Positions 1-5,901 of a stretch of 7,758 nt of DNA are shown in pieces. Position 1 is the stretch's first letter; each line of letters opens with the position of its first letter. This DNA comes from Oligoflexales bacterium (GTDB lineage: Bacteria > Bdellovibrionota_B > Oligoflexia > Oligoflexales > CACXFL01). A program made the position numbers and the translations under genes. Under the pieces are notes generated by a model that was not told the DNA's origin, searched no databases, and was given only the letters and a program-made list of their open reading frames with translations. The DNA lies in NCBI GenBank assembly GCA_028282865.1, contig JANQHA010000179.1:1-7758 (forward strand), read 5' to 3'.

Positions 1-65
1 AGCAAGGTCGCTATCTAAACCGCCGCATTGAGATGTCAGTGGACTACGGGCCACAGTATCAGTAG
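1..65 (+). CDS. OmpA-family C-terminal domain protein, 3' end only
   Basis: This is the last 20 codons of a gene entering from the left edge, in the frame starting at base 3 and ending in TAG at 63-65. The readable tail contains GRYLNRRIEMSVDY, which matches the end of the OmpA-like peptidoglycan-binding domain, where an N-R-R-[VI]-E segment forms the last conserved block. Proteins with this domain sit in the outer membrane or periplasm and bind diaminopimelate in peptidoglycan. Only the tail is visible, so the N-terminal architecture (beta barrel, lipoprotein, MotB-like or TPR-linked) cannot be judged. It lies 20 bp before the large TPR gene in the same orientation, which indicates a shared transcript and perhaps a shared envelope role. 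The family call rests on a short motif, but the motif is characteristic. Confidence 0.72.
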   Translation, partial: QGRYLNRRIEMSVDYGPQYQ

Positions 66-74
66 CCGGTCAAA

Positions 75-80
75 AAGAGG
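75..80 (+). promoter_or_regulatory. Ribosome binding site of the TPR gene
   Basis: AAGAGG at 75-80 is a purine-rich Shine-Dalgarno-like sequence five bases before the ATG at 86. It supports that start codon, as does the signal peptide that begins right there. Confidence 0.6.
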
Positions 81-85
81 CAAAG

Positions 86-2377
86 ATGAAGCAATTAGCA
101 AAACTACCTACCTTAATTTTATTAATAGCTGCTACAAACATTAGTGCGAAGCCTAAACAGCAGCCACTCGACAAAAAATCATTCAAAGAAATTGTCAAAA
201 ATTACCTCTTCATAAATGACTTTTCAGTAAAACCCAAGAAGCGCCCAATGGAAGATCACATTTTTTGGGCTTATCAATATAAAATCCCAAAGGTTTCGTT
301 CCCGATATATTTTGATATTGGGGAAGCCTTAAAAGAGCTGCCGGTGACTCCTGGCCACGGTCGCGAATATGAGCACTTAAACCGAGGTCGGGTTCATTTC
401 TTACGTGGGGAATACGATGAAGCCCGACGAGTCTGGTTGTCTGGAAGGCATAGGTACGGAACCTCTTACCCTTACGATCGTCGTAACAATTACTTTATCG
501 CACTTGCATACCTTGCAATGACCAAACAGAAGACTGATCAGGGAGTCCCTCTGGACAACGAGGTGTTGAAGGGCTACATGTCAAACGTAGCAACATTCCT
601 GAACTGGGCCCTTATTAGTAAAAAAAATCACCCGGACCCATTGATTGACAGGGTTGTCGCGAAACAATACTACAACTTAGCAGCTACCTATTTTCAGTAT
701 AAACGCTACGCTTGGGCATATCGAACTGCCAGCGAGGCACTAGCGCAACTAAGAGATCGGGGATTAACAACCTACCGGTCATACTTAAGAAGAATTTTAG
801 CTGAATCTCACATTAAAAACCGAACCTACAACGAAGCCATCAAGGAGCTGGACTTAGCATTGAGACAGGATCCTGAACCAAAGTATGCCGCAGCGATCTT
901 CGCAAGAGTTGGCGACATCTACTTTAACCTCAACAACTACGAACTCGCAGAAAATTCATACGCGTTAGCAAACCGCATTAATCAAGAAAATAACCAAATC
1001 ATTCCAAGTCAATTTGTACGAAGGGGGGAGTCCCTATTTTGGATGGGCAAATTCGACGAGGCTCAGAAGAGTTTTCACTATGCGATGTCTATCATGTCAA
1101 AGAAAAACAGTGATAAGAAACTTTCGAACGAATATGCGGCAAACGCCCATTTACGTATCGCCGACTCATTTTTAGCACTTAAAAAATACAAACAAGCGGC
1201 AATAGAGTATTTCCGGGTCTCTCACAACTTTCCCGGAACAGAACAAGCAGAAATCGCAAAAGTCAGAAGCGCATGCCTAAACCTCCCATCATTTGAGGGC
1301 AACAATATTAAGCACGCTAGGGAGCTGTTAAAGCAGGTCAAAGATGGAAAAGTGCTGTCGTCTCTTGAAGCAATAGAAATCGCCTCGACCTGCGAAGTAG
1401 CCTCTTACGCGCAGCGAGAAAGAACTCAAGACATGGTCAAAAGAGTCAAAGAGTTTTACCACAAATACCCCGAATCAAAACTGATAAAATCTTTGGTAAA
1501 GCCGGTAAAGGAAGTAAAGTCTAAGCAGCTGGCAGTATACTTGAGCAAGGGTAAGAATTATAAAGCCATAAGTTTTTTTGAGCAAAACAGAAACATTCTT
1601 TTCAAGAAAATACCTCTACAAACAAAGCAAAAACTATTTGAAATATACTTAGATACATACCAGCCCAAAAAAGCTTTAGAATTCTTGCCAGCATACAGAA
1701 AGCTTCCTGACTCATTTATAAAAACGCTACGTGAAGCTACCCTAGCCGCAGAGCTTTATGAAGAGAAGAAACAGCAAAAATGGCTTGTTTCATCAAGAAA
1801 AAAATCAAAGAAATTAATGGCAGCCAAACTGCCAAAAGCCCCGAATGAAAAGGTTGTAAGCTATATTGAACGGCTCAGAAACCTAAGCACAAGCAAACTA
1901 CAAATACCTTGGATGTATCAAATCTCAAAAATATGGCAAGAAGTCGACCCTGACTACCTGTGTGAAATGCGCTACCCACTGCTCTCTTACATGAGGAAGA
2001 ACCCTTCAAAAGAGGCCCCTGTAAAATTTATTAAAAATGAAATCCTCAAGTTGATAGACAAAAACTATCCAAAGCTATTAACAACCAACCCAACCTGCGG
2101 ATATGCGCTACTAAACTTAGAGTCCGAAGCCCTTAAAGAAGAACCCACTTTACTCGCAACCAGATACTTAACTCGTAGAGAATGGGATATGTCACCAGAA
2201 CTCGTCAGCCAATTCTGGTTAGTTTCTGAAGAAGCCGCCAAGGCAAACCAGCTAGCAACAGCCAAAGAGCTGTGGGATATCATAATCAACAAATCTCCAA
2301 AAGGATCGCCGGAAATAAAGTTTGCCAAGACTCGTTTAGACCAAGCCAAAACCAATTACCAGAGTATCTGGCAATAG
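86..2377 (+). CDS. Large exported TPR-repeat protein, function unknown
   Basis: The 763-residue protein begins with a typical signal peptide: K2 and K6, a hydrophobic core at about 7-17, and probable signal peptidase I cleavage after A21 (no lipobox Cys). TPR-like helical pairs are visible at about 96-122, 190-222, 230-262, 267-300, 308-340 and 350-383, with the usual spaced small and aromatic residues (for example LAATYFQYKRYAWAYRTASE and VGDIYFNLNNYELAENSYA). A weaker TPR-like unit lies near 705-740. Residues about 480-700 are helical and Lys-rich without a recognisable domain; 561-586 holds ten Lys/Arg. TPR proteins act as protein-binding scaffolds, and the signal peptide places this one in the periplasm or outer envelope. 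It follows an OmpA-family gene by 20 bp, suggesting that both serve one envelope complex. Some gliding, secretion and cell-wall machineries pair OmpA and TPR proteins, but nothing here identifies which. The TPR call is firm; the role is unknown. Confidence 0.88.
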   Translation: MKQLAKLPTLILLIAATNISAKPKQQPLDKKSFKEIVKNYLFINDFSVKPKKRPMEDHIFWAYQYKIPKVSFPIYFDIGEALKELPVTPGHGREYEHLNRGRVHFLRGEYDEARRVWLSGRHRYGTSYPYDRRNNYFIALAYLAMTKQKTDQGVPLDNEVLKGYMSNVATFLNWALISKKNHPDPLIDRVVAKQYYNLAATYFQYKRYAWAYRTASEALAQLRDRGLTTYRSYLRRILAESHIKNRTYNEAIKELDLALRQDPEPKYAAAIFARVGDIYFNLNNYELAENSYALANRINQENNQIIPSQFVRRGESLFWMGKFDEAQKSFHYAMSIMSKKNSDKKLSNEYAANAHLRIADSFLALKKYKQAAIEYFRVSHNFPGTEQAEIAKVRSACLNLPSFEGNNIKHARELLKQVKDGKVLSSLEAIEIASTCEVASYAQRERTQDMVKRVKEFYHKYPESKLIKSLVKPVKEVKSKQLAVYLSKGKNYKAISFFEQNRNILFKKIPLQTKQKLFEIYLDTYQPKKALEFLPAYRKLPDSFIKTLREATLAAELYEEKKQQKWLVSSRKKSKKLMAAKLPKAPNEKVVSYIERLRNLSTSKLQIPWMYQISKIWQEVDPDYLCEMRYPLLSYMRKNPSKEAPVKFIKNEILKLIDKNYPKLLTTNPTCGYALLNLESEALKEEPTLLATRYLTRREWDMSPELVSQFWLVSEEAAKANQLATAKELWDIIINKSPKGSPEIKFAKTRLDQAKTNYQSIWQ

Positions 2378-2384
2378 TCTGACG

Positions 2385-2411
2385 AATTATCGCAGCATTA
2401 CAAAGATAATT
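2385..2411 (+). terminator. Weak hairpin downstream of the TPR gene
   Basis: AATTATC at 2385-2391 and GATAATT at 2405-2411 are perfect 7-bp inverted arms with a 13-base loop, starting 8 bases after the TPR stop codon. The stem is almost all A-T and no T-tract follows. It is therefore a poor intrinsic terminator and may instead be a processing or 3'-end structure, or chance in AT-rich DNA. Confidence 0.2.
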
Positions 2412-2510
2412 TCTGAAGCACCAAGACGCCCAAAAAAACCAACAGCTAAATACACCGGTATTTTAAAATAGTTATCATCCTAATTATGTCTGCAACGGAA
2501 AATGTAAAAG

Positions 2511-2516
2511 TATAGT
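2511..2516 (+). promoter_or_regulatory. Possible -10 element for the winged-helix gene
   Basis: TATAGT at 2511-2516 differs from the TATAAT consensus by one base and lies about 54 bp before the ATG at 2570. No good -35 hexamer is visible 16-18 bp upstream, so activation by a regulator or mere chance are both possible. It would put the transcription start just in front of, or inside, the first of the two direct repeats. Confidence 0.25.
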
Positions 2517-2519
2517 TGC

Positions 2520-2559
2520 CTCAAGATTCATTTTCATTACTACCTACTCAAGACTAATT
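2520..2559 (+). repeat. Imperfect 13-bp direct repeat before the winged-helix gene
   Basis: CTCAAGATTCATT (2520-2532) and CTCAAGACTAATT (2547-2559) match at 11 of 13 positions and start 27 bp apart. The second copy abuts the Shine-Dalgarno sequence of the gene at 2570. OmpR-type winged-helix proteins usually bind direct repeats as dimers, so this could be an autoregulatory operator. That role is inference from position and family habit; the repeat itself is directly visible. Confidence 0.4.
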
Positions 2560-2564
2560 AGGAG
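2560..2564 (+). promoter_or_regulatory. Shine-Dalgarno that decides the start at 2570
   Basis: AGGAG at 2560-2564 lies five bases before ATG 2570. An in-frame GTG at 2564 overlaps this sequence and has no ribosome site of its own, so ATG 2570 is the better start and the two extra residues of the longer reading are dropped. Confidence 0.7.
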
Positions 2565-2569
2565 TGCTT

Positions 2570-2983
2570 ATGAAACATATCTCGAACCTGCGCGTTCTAC
2601 CCAAAATTTTCTACTATCGTGACATCCTCTACTGCAATGACACAAAAATAAAATTCCGCCCCGGTTCATGCTCGGGTAGGCTAGTACGTATATTCAGCTT
2701 AGACCCAGATCATTGCTTTTCGCGCAGTGAGCTTGCTAAGCTAATCTATGGGTGTGACAACCTATACCAATGCTCACCGAGAATGTACCAATCTACTAGG
2801 CAAAATCTTACTAAATTGGTTAGTAGAACCAGATTAACTCTGGAGACTAAGCTAAATAGTAGGTCACGACCATGGATTGAGTTTTTCGTCTATAATCAGG
2901 AGGTAGAAGGCTGGTATTTCTATCGGCTTAAAAATGAATACCTTAGGGGTTTAGAGCAAGCATATTACAAAATTGCAAGTTAA
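2570..2983 (+). CDS. Small stand-alone winged-helix (OmpR effector-like) protein
   Basis: This 137-residue protein has no signal peptide or membrane segment and is probably cytoplasmic. Its layout resembles the DNA-binding domain of OmpR-type response regulators. Residues about 35-61 (SGRLVRIFSL...FSRSELAKLIYG) resemble the first two helices with the conserved sR-x-eL segment. Residues about 69-92, rich in Arg, Ser and Thr, resemble the recognition helix. Residues about 102-119 (WIEFFVYNQEVEGWYFYR) resemble the C-terminal beta-hairpin wing, with GW-F-Y where the family has G-Y-L. There is no receiver domain, so any control would come through partner proteins, abundance or a ligand rather than direct phosphorylation. 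It is transcribed alone, with a direct repeat in front that could be its own operator, and it ends one base from the convergent ChaN-like gene. The fold call is a pattern match by eye; the target genes are unknown. Confidence 0.6.
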   Translation: MKHISNLRVLPKIFYYRDILYCNDTKIKFRPGSCSGRLVRIFSLDPDHCFSRSELAKLIYGCDNLYQCSPRMYQSTRQNLTKLVSRTRLTLETKLNSRSRPWIEFFVYNQEVEGWYFYRLKNEYLRGLEQAYYKIAS

Positions 2984-2984
2984 G

Positions 2985-4670
2985 TCACAAAATAAGTTTG
3001 TAGATCTCCAAAGTTTTACACAGCAAACTGTCTCTGCTAGATACTGCCAACTTAAACAAACGTCGCACCTGATCAAGAGACAATTTAGTTTCCATTGCTC
3101 GATGATATAAGTGCAGACCCAAAACCCCTCCTATGCTTTGGACAAGAATCCCCGAGTGGCTAAAGTTGAACTTAAGTAGGGGAGCCAGCCTAACCTCAAG
3201 GTCATAGGTAGACGTAAAATCCTCGCAAAAATCAACCATTAACTGATGGTGTTTTAACACATTTCTCGAGTTCTCCCTTTGGATCCTTCCCGGGCCAATG
3301 AGCCGTTTCCTACTAGTCTTGTTGACGAATTCAATATAGTCGTTTAAGTCAGGAGATTTTCTTTTTGGATTCAATGTCTTTACCGAAAAAACCCCTGCTG
3401 CAACCTTTAAAACCTCAAAGTAGAATTTAGTCACCTCATCATAAGGCTCAGGTATATTAGATATCAACCCGACAGCTTGAAGGTGCTGGCCCGCTATAGT
3501 TGACAGATGATTTAAGCTTAGCTTACTAAGGACAACATCGTAGGTAGGTGGATAATAGTAAAAGCCATCCAACTGAACTCGATTGACTATACCCAACAAA
3601 TCATATGAACATCGGTTAGAGTCGAATTTAAATGTTACCGATTTTTGATCTTCTGATAGTAAATGAGAATACACTCTATCCAAAGATAAATCAGCCGTAT
3701 CAATCGCAAGAAATTTAGCCAATTCCTTAGCTAAATAAATAATATGATATTCAATATCAATCCCATCTTCGTTGAAGTCATCGAGGCTGTCGTCGTCTTG
3801 AGAACTATCAATTATATTGCAACCAACTTGTTTGAGTAGCTCCCAATTAGCTAGCGACTGCCATTTAATCCATGGCGAAGTATTCATTATACAAAAGAAA
3901 TCTTCAGCAAGTTCAAGGTACTCGGACTGCCCAGATACTTTTGAAGTCGGAAGCTTAAAGTAATAAGAGTCGACATTAGTTACAATCCGACAGATATCAA
4001 GAGATTCGCCGTACTCAGAGAACTGTTTAAGCTGGCTAGGAAGGTGTAGATCAGCAATATGAAATTCACCAATCAAACAAAATACCAGGTGATCGGGAAG
4101 TTTTTTCATGACTTCGGTCAAATTCCCAGCTATCAAGCTATCACGAGATAAAATAGAATTTTTTGACCCCACTCTGCTCGCATTAACCCCTATAACTTTG
4201 AACCCATAGTTTTTTGCTTCCTGTAAGATCGATGAATAATTTTGGAAAGGAAAACCCCAACTATCCTCATAGCAGATATCACTTAAAAACTGCTCTTCAC
4301 TAAGGTCCCCAGCTATATAGGCATCTATTGCAAGCTGATCATCAGCGCTAAACATTTCCATCGCGATAGCAATCTTTCGATCCGGTTGCGATTGATGAAA
4401 ACTCCGAATGAGTCGCAACAGACCACGCTGACTCTGCCTAAGAGTGTGGAAATCTCCATACAGTATGATGTTAGATCGCGAGATTCTGTTATTTATTTTT
4501 GCTAGGGAGGATAATGAAAACCTCTGCGGAAGGCACCGGTAAAACTCGGAGCCGTATCGCCCCAACGCCTTTGCTTGGACCGTGGTATAAGCCTGCGCTT
4601 CAGAGTAGGCCTTCTGATACAAGTCCTTTTGCAAGTCGTTTAACTGCGCAGCAGCATTAGAGAAATTCAC
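2985..4670 (-). CDS. ChaN/Tiki-superfamily-like cytoplasmic protein with unknown C-terminal region
   Basis: The protein has 561 residues. Its N-terminal half (about 65-235) follows the ChaN (haem-binding uptake, DUF399) pattern: a strand then G72-D-F-H75, the AMEMF block with E105, W138-G139 and Y145 (Wg-f-nY-il), G161-V-N163-A, and a second G201-E-F-H204. The family belongs to the superfamily that joins Tiki/TraB proteases and EreA esterases, whose active sites use such GxxH and Glu residues. ChaN proteins are usually haem-associated lipoproteins, but here there is no signal peptide or lipobox. An acidic stretch at about 289-308 (DDD, DD, ED, D, E) separates a C-terminal half of roughly 250 residues that I do not recognise; it is mostly helical in appearance with a basic patch near 436-468. 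The GTG start at 4670 is preceded by GGAG with a five-base spacer. Its own promoter is visible upstream. Superfamily membership is fairly secure; substrate and reaction are unknown, and a haem role is not shown. Confidence 0.72.
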   Translation of the reverse strand: MNFSNAAAQLNDLQKDLYQKAYSEAQAYTTVQAKALGRYGSEFYRCLPQRFSLSSLAKINNRISRSNIILYGDFHTLRQSQRGLLRLIRSFHQSQPDRKIAIAMEMFSADDQLAIDAYIAGDLSEEQFLSDICYEDSWGFPFQNYSSILQEAKNYGFKVIGVNASRVGSKNSILSRDSLIAGNLTEVMKKLPDHLVFCLIGEFHIADLHLPSQLKQFSEYGESLDICRIVTNVDSYYFKLPTSKVSGQSEYLELAEDFFCIMNTSPWIKWQSLANWELLKQVGCNIIDSSQDDDSLDDFNEDGIDIEYHIIYLAKELAKFLAIDTADLSLDRVYSHLLSEDQKSVTFKFDSNRCSYDLLGIVNRVQLDGFYYYPPTYDVVLSKLSLNHLSTIAGQHLQAVGLISNIPEPYDEVTKFYFEVLKVAAGVFSVKTLNPKRKSPDLNDYIEFVNKTSRKRLIGPGRIQRENSRNVLKHHQLMVDFCEDFTSTYDLEVRLAPLLKFNFSHSGILVQSIGGVLGLHLYHRAMETKLSLDQVRRLFKLAVSSRDSLLCKTLEIYKLIL

Positions 4671-4675
4671 CGAAT

Positions 4676-4679
4676 CTCC
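4676..4679 (-). promoter_or_regulatory. Shine-Dalgarno supporting the GTG start at 4670
   Basis: GGAG (minus strand, complement of 4676-4679), preceded by a run of T, lies five bases before the GTG at 4670. This settles the unusual start codon of the ChaN-like gene. Confidence 0.65.
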
Positions 4680-4711
4680 AAAAAAAGCTAAAATATCTAG
4701 TTATTTTTAGA

Positions 4712-4730
4712 ACCTATCAGGGCGATAGGT
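4712..4730 (-). promoter_or_regulatory. Perfect dyad in the leader of the ChaN-like gene
   Basis: ACCTATC (4712-4718) and GATAGGT (4724-4730) form exact 7-bp inverted arms around a 5-base loop. On the minus strand the element sits between the extended -10 site and the GTG at 4670, about 41 bases before the start codon, so it would be a hairpin in the 5' leader or an operator in DNA. AACCT at 4711-4715 can also pair with AGGTT at 4734-4738, giving a competing fold. Neither strand has a T-tract directly after it, so a simple terminator is unlikely. Confidence 0.45.
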
Positions 4731-4761
4731 CACAGGTTGAGATTTATTAATTTATAGTAGA

Positions 4762-4770
4762 ATTATAACA
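4762..4770 (-). promoter_or_regulatory. Extended -10 promoter element of the ChaN-like gene
   Basis: On the minus strand the complement of 4762-4770 reads TGTTATAAT, a perfect TATAAT with the TGn extension. No strong -35 is seen at 16-18 bp, which extended -10 promoters tolerate. Transcription would start near 4755, giving a leader of about 85 bases that contains the dyad at 4712-4730. This indicates that the ChaN-like gene is transcribed separately from the fmt-purN-ispA group. Confidence 0.55.
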
Positions 4771-4819
4771 CACTTCTAGATGAAACGTTATAAAGTGAAC
4801 ACTGGATTACAGCCAAAGC

Positions 4820-5857
4820 CTACGAGCCATTTAACAGCTTGGAAATCTTAGCTTTTGATATAAACCTTGATCCCAAATGGCCATCTACTTTAAAACTTTC
4901 ACCATTCACAACATATCCACAGCGAACCCCACCCATACTAGCTTTTGGGCCAAGTTGCCGAAAAATCTTGGTAACGACATTCTCGCAGCGAGCTTTTAAT
5001 TCACTGGTTTTCATATTTTGATCGACCAATAGTCGTATTGCAATCCCAGCACCATCTTCGGCAAACATACTAGCAGCGTAAACAACATCATCGACATCAA
5101 ACTTACTCTTGAAGAACTGATAAAAGTCTCCACCTTTGATCAGGGTGCTTTGGGTTTTTTCGATATCCTGAACAAAAGCTGGGTAGATATAGCCACCACC
5201 ATTTAGCAGCTTTCGCGCAAGGTCTAGCTTTATAAACGCTTGAGTTATCGAGCCCCGAGATTTTTCTTCCAACGCCTGCTCAACCCATTGGTAAGGATCA
5301 ACCTCCTTATGGGTCCACTGCTGAAGGTGTAGAGTGCCTAATTTCCATTGTCCAGGCTGATGTTCGACTAGCGATGCATAGATACGCCCTAGCTCTCTCT
5401 GGCCTAACAGCTGCAGCCAAACTCCAAATTGAATCTGATATCCGTAATGTGGACCAATAGCCAATTGATCGTTTTTACAAGCGACCAGCTTTGGACTTTT
5501 CTTACTATGAATCGACCACAACCGATGTTCAGTGACATCAACCGGCCAGCCATAAACGACGCCTATCTTTTTAAATAGTAGCTTCATCTGGTTAGAGCTG
5601 ATTTTCATCCGGCTATGAAATAACCCTGCCAACTGACCAGATTTTTTTTCCTCGACAAGCCTTATTAAATCATTAGTCGTCTTCAAAACCCCTGGGGCAA
5701 TAGCGTTGAGCTTTGGCCGCAGCGATCTATCAATCTGACGACAACTCTCCTTAGAGCCCTTTGGAAAAATAAGCTGCTCTATATTGCTAGCACCTAAGGA
5801 CAGCGTAGGTAGTAATAAGGTTATACACCAAAATATCAATTTCAAAGTTACAGTCAC
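4820..5857 (-). CDS. Exported protein of unknown function
   Basis: I do not recognise this 345-residue protein. It starts with a signal peptide (K6, then a hydrophobic stretch 7-19, likely cleaved near G22/A23, no lipobox), so the mature protein is exported. The mature chain holds four Cys in two widely spaced pairs, C39/C127 and C291/C313, compatible with disulfides in an oxidising compartment. Residues about 60-182 alternate helix and strand in a way that loosely resembles an NTF2-like domain, ending in a W-K-L-G-T-L-H-L-Q strand; this is a weak impression. Residues about 187-250 are helical with one TPR-like pair. The C-terminal 90 residues form a separate Cys-containing unit. The start is GTG at 5857; only a weak GGA lies upstream, so the start is less certain, but it places the signal peptide correctly. 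The gene follows ispA by 44 bp and is probably co-transcribed, with a possible extra promoter in the gap. Confidence 0.75.
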   Translation of the reverse strand: MTVTLKLIFWCITLLLPTLSLGASNIEQLIFPKGSKESCRQIDRSLRPKLNAIAPGVLKTTNDLIRLVEEKKSGQLAGLFHSRMKISSNQMKLLFKKIGVVYGWPVDVTEHRLWSIHSKKSPKLVACKNDQLAIGPHYGYQIQFGVWLQLLGQRELGRIYASLVEHQPGQWKLGTLHLQQWTHKEVDPYQWVEQALEEKSRGSITQAFIKLDLARKLLNGGGYIYPAFVQDIEKTQSTLIKGGDFYQFFKSKFDVDDVVYAASMFAEDGAGIAIRLLVDQNMKTSELKARCENVVTKIFRQLGPKASMGGVRCGYVVNGESFKVDGHLGSRFISKAKISKLLNGS

Positions 5858-5879
5858 GGCACATCCAAAGTTTTAATAA

Positions 5880-5885
5880 ATTATA
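5880..5885 (-). promoter_or_regulatory. Possible -10 element before the exported-protein gene
   Basis: The complement of 5880-5885 is a perfect TATAAT in the 44-bp gap between the ispA stop and the GTG at 5857. No convincing -35 or TG extension accompanies it, and the gap is AT-rich. It could allow expression of the exported protein independently of the upstream housekeeping genes. Confidence 0.3.
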
Positions 5886-5901
5886 CCTTAGATTTAGTAA
5901 C

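Noticed and set aside
2065..2355. Minus-strand open frame of 96 codons
   Set aside because: It lies wholly inside the TPR gene in antisense, has no recognisable protein features, and the plus-strand frame clearly codes.
2459..2470. 12-bp palindrome TATTTTAAAATA in the intergenic region
   Set aside because: Only A and T, so likely by chance in AT-rich DNA; no stem of terminator strength and no matching copy elsewhere was noticed.
2987..3001. ACAAA-N5-TTTGT small stem at the convergent gene ends
   Set aside because: A 5-bp A/T-rich stem without a T-tract is too weak to call a bidirectional terminator.
4839..5021. Plus-strand open frame of 60 codons
   Set aside because: Antisense to the exported-protein gene, with no domain and no convincing ribosome site.
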